From CAG-791 sp963605745 (GTDB lineage: Bacteria; Bacillota; Clostridia; Lachnospirales; Lachnospiraceae): a stretch of 64,000 nt of DNA. Each line of letters opens with the position of its first letter. The first letter of the stretch is position 1. This document shows, piece after piece, positions 51,997-61,100 of this stretch. The position numbers were made by a program, and so were the translations under genes. Below the pieces are notes generated by a model. The model did not search any database. It was not told the origin of the DNA and saw only the letters and a program-made list of their open reading frames with translations. The DNA lies in the NCBI GenBank assembly GCA_963605745.1, contig CAVCWT010000008.1, positions 17,767 to 81,766 of the forward strand, in the 5' to 3' direction.

Positions 51997-53268
51997 TCAT
52001 CCGTAGAACGGGAAGGCGATCGGCAGAATGATCATGCTGATCACAGTTGCGATTACGATCAGAGGCAGCCCTGCCTTTACGTAATCATTGAACTTGTAAC
52101 CGCCGGCGCCGACCACCATGGTGTTAGCAGGCATTCCGATCGGTGTTGCATATGCGCAGGAGCCGCCGATGACGCAGGCCATCAGAACTGCTCTGGGATC
52201 TGCACCCATGCCCTGTGCGATGGAAAGGCAGATAGGAGCCATCAGTGCCGTGGTTGCTGTATTGGACATAAAGTTGGTCATGACGCAGCACAGAATAAAC
52301 ACGACAAAGGTGAACAGTACCGGCGAAGGATTCTCGCCGAGTGCACCGATTACGGTATCTGCGATCATCTCGCCTGCACCGGTATTCTCCAGTGCGGTTG
52401 CCAGAGACAATGTGCCGCCGAACAGGAAGATGGTCTTGAGGTCGATGGACTTTAAGGCGTTCTTCTCCGAGATAACGCCGGTCAGGATCAGCAGAATTGC
52501 GCCGACGCATCCTGTCACGCAGAGCTTGATGCCGATCTGATCCTCAAAGATCATGCCGATCAGGGTGACGATCAGGATCACCAGAGACAGAATCTTTTTC
52601 CACTGCGGAACCTGGCTGAAATCCTGTACCTCATCGAATACAGAATCTCCGGTATCCGAGGTGTCATGGTTTGGCAGGAGCTTGAAGCCGATGGTTGCAT
52701 AGAAAATGATTCCTGCGATCAGGATCGGCAGTCCGACGATGGCATATTCAAAGAAACCGAACTTTAATCCCAGAGGCTCCAGTGTGGACTGTGCGATCAT
52801 GTTGCCGGGTGCACCGATCAGGGACAGATTTCCGCCCATCGCTGCTGCGAATACCAGGGGCATCAGGAGTCTGGATCTCTTAAAGCCGGACTTTGCTGCG
52901 ATGCCGATGACAACAGGGATCAGCACTGCTGCGGTACCGGTGTTGGAAAGAAAGCCGCTCATCAAGCCAACAATGACCATGATAGCGACAACCAGACCTC
53001 TTTCGGTTTTCGCAAATTTAGTAACCAGGCTTCCGATCTCGTTGGCCATGCCGGTTTCGAACAGCGCACCGCCGACGATAAACATTGCTACGAACAGAAT
53101 GACATTACTGTTGATGAAACCTCCGAAGGCCTCGCTCACGCTCAGCACCTTCGTAACCACCAAACCAACGCAAATGATCATGGACGTCAGGCCGAGCGGA
53201 ATCTTCTCCGTCACGAACATGACAATGGCAAATGCCAGAAAAATTAATGTAATGACAGCCGGGCTCAT
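51997..53268 (-). CDS. DASS/SLC13 family anion transporter, probable tartrate transporter
   Basis: The product is a 423-residue polytopic protein with about eleven hydrophobic segments. Both SNT motifs of the divalent-anion:sodium symporter family are present: GFLSNTGTAAVLIPV in the first half and NFMSNTATTALMAPI in the second. NLSLIGAPGNMIAQ and YATPIGMPANTMVV form the paired substrate loops. E. coli TtdT, the tartrate/succinate antiporter, belongs to the same superfamily. As the first gene of an operon with ttdA and ttdB it most likely imports tartrate. GAGGAGGGG precedes the ATG at 53268. Confidence 0.88.
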   Translation of the reverse strand: MSPAVITLIFLAFAIVMFVTEKIPLGLTSMIICVGLVVTKVLSVSEAFGGFINSNVILFVAMFIVGGALFETGMANEIGSLVTKFAKTERGLVVAIMVIVGLMSGFLSNTGTAAVLIPVVIGIAAKSGFKRSRLLMPLVFAAAMGGNLSLIGAPGNMIAQSTLEPLGLKFGFFEYAIVGLPILIAGIIFYATIGFKLLPNHDTSDTGDSVFDEVQDFSQVPQWKKILSLVILIVTLIGMIFEDQIGIKLCVTGCVGAILLILTGVISEKNALKSIDLKTIFLFGGTLSLATALENTGAGEMIADTVIGALGENPSPVLFTFVVFILCCVMTNFMSNTATTALMAPICLSIAQGMGADPRAVLMACVIGGSCAYATPIGMPANTMVVGAGGYKFNDYVKAGLPLIVIATVISMIILPIAFPFYG

Positions 53269-53424
53269 AGTCCCCTCCTCTTATTCTGTTTACTGTTACA
53301 TTTGTCCTGCGGTGAAGGAGCGCTCCTGTATCTACTGCATCGGCGCCCTTGCCTGCAGGCTTTCGACGTGGCCATGTCGTTTACTCTTGTGACCTTATCG
53401 TAAGGGATCGTCAGCATAATGTAC

Positions 53425-53450
53425 ATTTGATATAATTGACGTCAGTATAG
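53425..53450. promoter_or_regulatory. Candidate LysR-type operator and promoter zone of the tartrate operon
   Basis: TGACGTCA at 53437-53444, flanked by TATAAT and GTATAG, gives a dyad with a T-N11-A pattern about 160 bases before the operon start. A CTATACTCAGCATAG dyad lies next to it on the minus strand (53459-53473). No perfect -35/-10 pair stands out. Confidence 0.4.
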
Positions 53451-53474
53451 TTTTTGCCTATGCTGAGTATAGAC

Positions 53475-53597
53475 AAAGCCGCGTAGGCGGTTTCCCCTGC
53501 AGCACGGAGTGATCGAAGCCACTCCAAGGTAGGAGAAAATGCGAGGAGAAATCTGCGTAGGCACTTTCGAGTTGTGCCATCAGCCATTTTCGAGTAC
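53475..53597. repeat. Two-hairpin dispersed element, degenerate copy B
   Basis: AAA(G)CCGC pairs with GCGGTTT around a GTAG loop with the same one-base bulge position, followed by GGAGTG paired with CACTCC and a second partial hairpin. It ends with the CATCAGCCATTTTCGAGTA word shared with copy A. Confidence 0.6.
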
Positions 53598-53599
53598 CC

Positions 53600-53661
53600 A
53601 AATCGAGATGCAGGTGCTAAATAGTTACAGAAGTGTAACTGTTTAGCACACATCTCGATTT
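53600..53661. repeat. 62-base hairpin with nested GTGCTAAA arms
   Basis: AAATCGAGATG (53600-53610) pairs with CATCTCGATTT (53651-53661), and GTGCTAAATAGTTACA with TGTAACTGTTTAGCAC inside, around a 4-base loop. The right outer arm can also pair with a TCGATG downstream (about 53676-53681). Confidence 0.8.
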
Positions 53662-53720
53662 TCCTTCGGAAAACCTCGATGTGGCTGGGCAGAGGAGCTC
53701 CGCTCCTTGCCCACCTGACA

Positions 53721-53789
53721 ATTTCAGTCATGAATTTGTGCGCGAGGCGCCCAATTCATGATTGAAATCGCCAGGTGCTAAACAGATAC
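53721..53789 (+). repeat. Palindromic element, left copy, upstream of LysR
   Basis: ATTTCAGTCATGAATT (53721-53736) pairs with AATTCATGATTGAAAT, with GCGC/GCGC inside, followed by CGCCA and GGTGCTAAACAGATAC. An inverted copy lies after the gene at 54749-54815. Position is 40-110 bases before the LysR start. Confidence 0.85.
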
Positions 53790-53829
53790 ACAGAAGTTTC
53801 ATATTACGCAACGAACAAGGAGGTACCTC

Positions 53830-54720
53830 ATGACCTTGACACAACTCGAATATTTCTGCACCGTCTGTCGCTACCACAGCATTACCCGTGCCGCGGAGGC
53901 GCTCTATGTCTCCCAGCCGACCATCTCTGCCTCCATTCGTGATCTGGAGAAGGAATTCCATCTGCGTCTGTTCAATCATGGACGAAACCGGATTCACCTG
54001 ACAAAGGACGGCGAAGCCTTTTACCAGAAGGCAGAATATATTCTGCGGCAGACACAGGAGCTCTATACCGACTTTTCGAACATCGATGAAAACCGCCACC
54101 CCCTTCGGATCGGCATTCCGCCCATCATCAGTACCGTGTTCTTTCCCCGCGTCACCAATCAGTTTCAGGAACAGTACAACATTCCGATTCAGCTCCTGGA
54201 ATATGGTTCCATCCGGGCCAGAACCATGGTAGATGCCGAGCAGCTCGATGTGGCCATGGCCAATATGGACTTTTACAATCTGGATAAATACAACAGCTAT
54301 GTCATGATGGAGGATCGCTATGTCTACTGCGTCTCCAAGACGCATCGATTTGCGAAAGAAAAAGAAATTACGATAGATATGCTGCAGGATGAGCCGATCA
54401 TCCTGTTCAATACTGACTCCGTACAGACGCAGACTATCATCACGAGAATGCGCTCTGCCGGCATCACACCCAATGTCCGTATGTACTGTAGTCAGCTGGT
54501 CACCATTCTGAACTACGTGCGCAGCGGCAACTGCGGGGCCTTTCTCTATTCTACCGTCGCCACCAACCCCAGAGACTTTGTCACCCTTCCGGTTTCACCG
54601 GAATTCACCAGCAAATTCGGCATCATCTGGAAAAAGGGAATCTTCATCCCGGATCACCTGACAAAATTCGTGGAATTCATCAAGGCTTATGATGTGTCGC
54701 CCTATATTCCGACGCAGTAG
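53830..54720 (+). CDS. LysR-family transcriptional regulator, probable tartrate operon regulator
   Basis: The product has 296 residues. The winged helix-turn-helix is at 1-60 (MTLTQLEYFCTVCRYHSITR, then SQPTISASIRDLEKEF). The effector-binding domain starts near residue 90 (LRIGIPPIISTVFFPRV). It is divergent from the tartrate operon, the position of TtdR in E. coli, so it probably activates ttd genes on tartrate. The AGGAGG site is ideally placed before the ATG at 53830. The gene is bracketed by two inverted copies of a palindromic element. Target and ligand are inferred from position. Confidence 0.92.
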   Translation: MTLTQLEYFCTVCRYHSITRAAEALYVSQPTISASIRDLEKEFHLRLFNHGRNRIHLTKDGEAFYQKAEYILRQTQELYTDFSNIDENRHPLRIGIPPIISTVFFPRVTNQFQEQYNIPIQLLEYGSIRARTMVDAEQLDVAMANMDFYNLDKYNSYVMMEDRYVYCVSKTHRFAKEKEITIDMLQDEPIILFNTDSVQTQTIITRMRSAGITPNVRMYCSQLVTILNYVRSGNCGAFLYSTVATNPRDFVTLPVSPEFTSKFGIIWKKGIFIPDHLTKFVEFIKAYDVSPYIPTQ

Positions 54721-54748
54721 ACATGCCATGCCTTCACCAGAATTTTTC

Positions 54749-54815
54749 GTATCTGTTTAGCACCTGACGATTTCAACATGAATTCGTCCGCAAGCGGCCA
54801 ATTCATGTTGAAATC
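54749..54815 (-). repeat. Palindromic element, right copy, downstream of LysR
   Basis: GTATCTGTTTAGCACC then TGAC and a hairpin with perfect 16-base arms starting GATTTCAACATGAATT (54769-54784 with 54800-54815), CCGC/GCGG inside. It is inverted relative to the left copy; arm bases differ from the left copy in a pairing-preserving way. Confidence 0.85.
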
Positions 54816-54830
54816 CAAAGAGCTAACCAG

Positions 54831-54862
54831 AAAAAAAGCGGCTGCCCATATCGGGCAGCCGC
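54831..54862 (-). terminator. Terminator of the 37-residue membrane protein gene
   Basis: On the minus strand GCGGCTGCCC pairs with GGGCAGCCGC over 5 bases and is followed by TTTTTTTC. It lies 16 bases after the stop codon. Confidence 0.93.
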
Positions 54863-54878
54863 TCTTTCTCGTTATGAA

Positions 54879-54992
54879 TCAGAAAATACCGTTTCCATGC
54901 AGGATCACCATCTCGGCAACCACGCTGCACGCCAGAACCATGCCAACGAGGGCAGATTTTGCAATTAAACAGAGGATTTCACCTTTTCTCAC
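54879..54992 (-). CDS. 37-residue hydrophobic small protein
   Basis: GTG start at 54992 with AAGGAG 8 bases upstream. The product opens MRKGEILCLIAKSALVGMVL and has one hydrophobic helix of about 22 residues (about 6-28) after a short basic start, then MVILHGNGIF. The helix holds two Cys (8 and 22) and a Glu near its end. A strong terminator follows closely, which supports a real transcript. The frame stays open upstream without a ribosome site. It follows the adhesin gene on the same strand but beyond the adhesin terminator, so it needs read-through or its own promoter in 54993-55130. No family is recognised; a membrane peptide or type I toxin-like protein is possible. Confidence 0.6.
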   Translation of the reverse strand: MRKGEILCLIAKSALVGMVLACSVVAEMVILHGNGIF

Positions 54993-55131
54993 GTCTTGTT
55001 CTCCTTTTCTTCCTGCCCGCATTGATGTTAAGTCCTGCGGCCCTGCGATACGCTTGTTACCTCTGTATATACGCAGCCGCCGGTTCAAACGTTACAGGTA
55101 TCTCCCATCTATCTCCCATCTCGCGGCGTGC

Positions 55132-55177
55132 AAAAAACACCCCCTGCAAAGGCCATTTCCGGCCCTTGCAGGGGGTG
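55132..55177 (-). terminator. Terminator of the adhesin gene
   Basis: On the minus strand CACCCCCTGCAA and GGGCC pair with GGCC and TTGCAGGGGGTG (one mismatch), followed by TTTTTTG. It starts 15 bases after the stop codon. Confidence 0.93.
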
Positions 55178-55192
55178 CATCTCATTTATCTC

Positions 55193-58100
55193 TTACTCTT
55201 CTTCCTTCTTTTTCTTCTTGGCAATCGCCCATCCGATCAAACTAAGGAACGCTGCTCCGCTCAGACCGCCAAAGAACATTCTGGAGTCATCTCCGGTTCC
55301 GCGTCCTCTGCCTGCTCCCGCTACGACACGTCCAATCCCCTGTACGTCGCCGTCGCTGCCGCTCGAAGGCTTGTTGCGGTTCGCGCCTCGAACCGATCCG
55401 GTTCTGATCTCATAGTCCTCATCGGTCTCACGGCTGTTCGTTACCGTGAACAGGTAGCTGCCGTCGTTGTTTAATCTCGTATCGTAGGAAGCCGTGTAGT
55501 AGTTGCCTACCTCGTCCTCGGTGACAGCATAGCTGATGTTCACACCGTTCCTGGTCTTCGGCAGACTGCCAAAGCTTACCGTCCAGTTGTTGCCGGCATT
55601 GGCAACGCCCGATCCGATCTCAACGCCATCTGCGAACAGGTGGAAGGTGACGCTCGAAGGTCTCACGCCGTCCTTGTTGTCCTTATCGTTCCATACCTTG
55701 ACCGCATTAACCTGGATGTTCTCGTCAACTCGTCGGTTCGTCACACGAACGCTCGCAGGTGCAGCCGATGTTGTGCTGCTGTTAATCGTGAAGCTAACCT
55801 GTCTGCTGTCCAGAACGTATCCGGAAGGTGCCGATGTCTCTACAAAGTAGTAATTCCCGTAGGTCAGGTTATCCACGCGGATCACACCGCTTGCATTCGT
55901 TGTGTAGGTTCCAACCTTTGCTCCGCCCTGTCGGAACAGATCAAAGACAGCTCCTGCAAGGCCTGTACCTGTGGTCTCATCGACCTTGGCCAGTGTCACA
56001 CTGCCGTATGCGTTCAGGGTGTTCGTCACATTGTAGCCGTTTACCGAACTCGTGTAGCCGCTTACGGCATCCTCGGAAATGGTGTAGCTGTACGCTCTGC
56101 CATTGCTGTCGTATCTCGTGAGTCCCGTCCAGTTCCAGGACCAGTTGCTGCTCGTTACCGTCTTGCGATCAATCTCGGTTCCGTTGCGGTACAGACGGAT
56201 CGTAATGCTGTTCGGACGTGTGCCCGCTGCGTTGTTGTTATCATTCCAGGTCTTAGATCCTGCTACCTGCACTGTCTGCGGTGTGTGTCTGTTGGTGATC
56301 GTCACACTGTAGCCGTCTCTCCAGTTGCCTGTGGTGCTGCTGACACTTCTCTCGTAGCCGCTCGGGATTCCAATCTCATCCGCAGTATAAACAACAGCCG
56401 TCCCGTTATAGTATGCCGGCAGATCACTAATGGTTACCTTCCAGCCATTGCCAGCATTCAGGGTGTACTCTCCGGAGTCATAGTATCTCTCTCCGTTCAC
56501 CGTTCCGTAAACCTTCACCTTGATGGATGTCGGCCTTACTCTGTCACGGTTGCTGTCATCCTCCCAGTTCTTGTTCACGGTGATGGATGTTCTCTTGGAT
56601 GCGTCCTTCATGGTTACGGTGTCGGAATTATTCACCTTACCATTTGCATCCACCGTGAAGGTAATGCTCTCTGCTACGTCGTAGCCATCCGGTGCTGTGG
56701 TCTCCGTCAGAGTGTAGGTTCCCATCGTGAGGGTGACCTTGTGTGCCGTCTTGGTCGATGTCCAGGAATCTACTACATTTCCGGATGCATTCTTGATCTC
56801 AAGTCGTGCGCCCTCCAGCTCTGCTCCGCCGGTGATATCCACCTTGGAGATGGAGATGGAGTTCTCCGTCATCTCGTCAACCATGGTTACCGTGGTGACT
56901 TCCTTCCCGTTTACGGTGACCTTGCCATTGATGTCTACGGTGAAGGTAATGTCATTCGTTACGTTGTAGCCAACCGGTGCTGTATCCTCGTGCAGTACGT
57001 AGGTACCAGGCTGTACGGTTACCTTATGCGTTTCCTTGGAGGAAATCCAGTCAGCAACCACCGTGCCGTCATCAACATCTCTTACGGTCAGATGCGCGCC
57101 CGGCAGCTCTTCGCCGCCAACGTTCTTCTTGCTGATGTTGACGGTGTGATCGGAATACTCGTCGACCATGGTTACCTTGTCGACATCCTTGCCAGCAACC
57201 TGTACCTTGCCATTGATGTCCACTGTGAACTCGATGTCAGAAGCCAGCACGTATACATTGGAACCAGGTGCCTTGTCCTCGTGCAGCGTGTAAGTGCCCG
57301 GCTTCAGCTCTACTTCATTCGTCTTTCCTGCCTTAGATGTCCAAGTGATCGGATCGATTTCCTTTCCATCCTTGGTCTTACCGGTAATCTTAAGCTCTGC
57401 ACCCTCGATCTCCTCGCCGTTGATGTCAGTCTTGGAAACCTTAACCTTGTGGTCGTTGTACGTGTACTCGTTCGTGATGTCAACGGTTGCGGTCTTGTTT
57501 GCCTCAACCTCCGTCTTTCCATCCTTCACACTGTACGTTGTAGTTACATTCCAGCCAGTAACCTCTGCGTTGCTCTCGGTTACCGTGTACTCGCCAGGTG
57601 CCAGATTCTTGATCGTGTAGCTGTACTTGCCATCTTCGCCCTTCGTCATCTCGGACAGCTTCACGGTCGCTACTGTGTCGTCGCCCTTCTTAACCTCGAA
57701 CTCGATGTTCTTCAGATCATCCTCTGTTACTGCTCCCTCTACGGTCTTTGTGAATGTAAGGCTTCCGGCCTGCTTTGTATATGTGTTCGTGATGTTCACA
57801 GCTGCCGTTTCGTTATCCTTAACTGTGGTCTTTCCATCCGTTACATCATACGTTGTGGTTACATTCCAGCCCTTAACCTCTGCGTTCTTCTCTGTTACCG
57901 TGTACTCGCCAGGTGCCAGATTCTTGATCGTGTGGCTGTACTTTCCATCCTCGCCCTCCGTCATCTCGGACAGCTTCACGGTCGCTACTGTGTCGTCGCC
58001 CTTCTTAACCTCGAACTCGATGTTCTTCAGATCATCCTCTGTTACTGCTCCCTCTACGGTCTTTGTGAACTTCAGGTTTCCGACCTGTTCCTGTTTCGTA

Positions 58101-61100
58101 TTCCCGATCGCAATCGTTGCGCCGTCGAGATAGATGCCCTGCGCCAGATCCTGCGTGTTATTTGTAGAGATCTGGAAGTAATGCGGTGTCTTATCTAGCT
58201 GGTAACCAGCCGGAGCCTTGGTCTCTACCACGTAATAATATTCACTGGGATGGAGGGCCCAACCCGTATTACCTGCGCTCATGGTTCCGGTGATCTTACA
58301 GGTACCATCCGCTCCCGTGGTAAGTTTCTGTGCCAGGCATTCCCAATCATCCGTCGATTTCGCCTTATGATACAGACTAAACTCTGCTCCCTCTAAGGTA
58401 TCAGACATTCCTGTATCCTGATCATATTTAAGGATTGTGATCGCATGCGTAGAAGCCGAGCCGTAACTTTCGGCATCTACCGTAATTTTTTCGTTACTGC
58501 TAGAACTCTGTCCAAAGAGAGTTGCTGTATTCTCGTAGCTTACCTTTCCTGTTCCGATCGGCTTTGCCGTATAGGTAATGGTAACAGCCATCCCATCCTT
58601 AACAACAATGGTTCCTTTCGTATCGCTAAAGTTATAAGACACCAGTGCATCGGCCGGATCTGTCCGTACTGATGTCGGATTCACTGCCAAATTCTTGAAT
58701 TCATCCGTAATGGTGAGATTATTACCATCATTCAGCTGTGCGCCGCTTTCATTCACCTTAATCGTAAATGTAAGGTTACTATCTTCATCTAACCGGTTGG
58801 TAGTCGTCTTTGAAATCGGCTTGTACTGGTATGACGCAGCATTTGTCGATGAACTCATTCCATTGTAGGTTGCAGTATTGCTAAAGGTCACAGGATTCGT
58901 TGCGGATGCCTTATTCAGCGCATCCAATGCAGACTTATCCTTGACAATCAGATAATAGCTGATGCCAATCTGACTGGTCTTGCTTAAATCAAAACCGTCC
59001 TCAAGCGTTACTGTCAGTGTTGCTCCCGCTTTCGTAGCGGTTGCAGTGACTGTTCCCTGCGCAGATTTCCAGTCCTCAACACCTCCCCACTGGTCAAGAG
59101 AAAATGCACCATTTACTTTATCCGGCGCATCCTCATAGAATTTTAAATACGTCGTATCAAAGGCATCATCAATTGTAAACGTCGTACTGGTGAGTCCCTT
59201 GATAACTAACTGATATTTATATACCGGATATTGAACTCCATCAATGGTAGCCGACAGCGTCTTATCCAGCTTTTTCGTTATACTTGCCGTTGTAGGGCGC
59301 GCAATCGCATCGCTCTCATCCAAATATGTTTCGCCCTTATACAGCACGACCTTGTTGGTATGCTGTGTCGCCGAATTTGACAGCCAATCCGGATTAACGA
59401 TTGTTTTATAGGTAAGAATCAGTTTTCTCTCTTCTCCCGTACCGCTAATTCCATTTGTGAAGGAAATCGTAAACTTGTCGCTTTCACTCGTGCTGTCAAC
59501 GGTATACTGTCCACCGTAAGCGCTTCCGTCTTTCTCTGTAATTGCCAAGGAGTTCTCTACATATCCATCAATGGCATGAAGCTGTCTCTTATTGGGATCC
59601 TCACCTATCCATTCTTCGTTCTTAGGCAGAATATCCACAACCTTTGCATTGCTGATGCCGCTTGCAGGCACCGTTATCGTAACCTTCCAGGAAATCTCAC
59701 TTGTTGAGACAGCAGTGACCTCTTTATCAATTTCCGCCGCTTCTCCAGGGCGCGGAGTAACGTTGACAGAACTGTTCTGAGGATCCTTACGGCCATCCGT
59801 AATCGTATTCTTTACTGGCGTCTCTGCATTCAGACCATCCAGTGCGACCTTTGTCTGGTAGGTGAATACATAAGTATAAGGCTTTGTATCGTTCTTAGAA
59901 ATCGTGAATTCCCAGGAACTGCCGCTTGCATTCTTAACAGCAGTTTCTGTACCGCCTACCTGCTTACCATCAGCATCTTTTTTGATATAGGTGACCGCGC
60001 CGTAATATGACATGATGGATCGGGAGTTCTGATCAATCGTGTCGGTGATCGTTTTGCCGGCCACGGAGAATACCGGATTTTCATTGTATGTAACGGTCCA
60101 CGTTACAAGGCGGTACTGTTTGCCGTCAATTGTTTCAATATTTGCATCCGTTACATTTCCATTTCCATCCTTTTTATCGCTCTGAACAGCTCCTGACTTG
60201 GTCAAAGACGGTGTGTAACTGATCTTATTGGCAAGATTCTTTGAAACCGTACCGTGGTCACCATCACTCTTATAGGTGACCGTATTGGCAGAATTTTCCT
60301 CCGTAAGTGTTCCGTCTACGCCAAGTTTTGACGTATCAATGGTTGCCGTATACTTAATCGTTACGATCTCACCATCCACCATAGACGGGATGGTGTATTT
60401 AAATCCTTTACTTGTTACGTCTGATATTGCAGTATGTGCTGCAAGCTCCTTATTAGAGCTTATATCCGCATCCTCATTGTATTTAAGGATGTCACCGCTA
60501 ATTGCATCGGTAATCTCTACATTCTCACTCTTTCCCTTGGATTCCACGGTAACAGTATACTTTACCGTCTTCTTGTCACTGCTGATTTCTGCATCTTTTT
60601 TTACCTTCAGGCTGTTCTTCGTATCAACGACTACTGTCATCGGAACCGTTGTGCTCCAGCTGATGATTTCAGCACTTGCAGAAACCTTTCCCCAAAGCTT
60701 CAGCTGAATCGTTCCATTTGCAGCCTTGCAAAAGTCAGTCCAGCCCTGACCAGACTTGTCCCACGTATAGGTCAGAACTCCGTTTGAGATTGTCCAGTTG
60801 TTGGTAAAGGTGGTGCCGGTCGTCTTGTTCTGAACCTCGCTGGTGCCAGAGGTTGTAATCGCCTCAAAGCCGTCCGGGAGCGTATAGGTCATTGATGCGG
60901 CATCGGTATCGAACTGCAAACCGCCAGTTGCATCTTTCTCAGCAAACGTGATGTTGAATGCATATTCTGTATTTGCCTTCAGTTCATACTTGCCTTCACT
61001 GTTCTTCGATACGCCTTCAATCGTGGCGGATGTTACAAAATTGGCAAAGTCACTGGAGTACACGTAGTTATCGTCCAGCGTTGCCTCATCCTTCTGGGCC

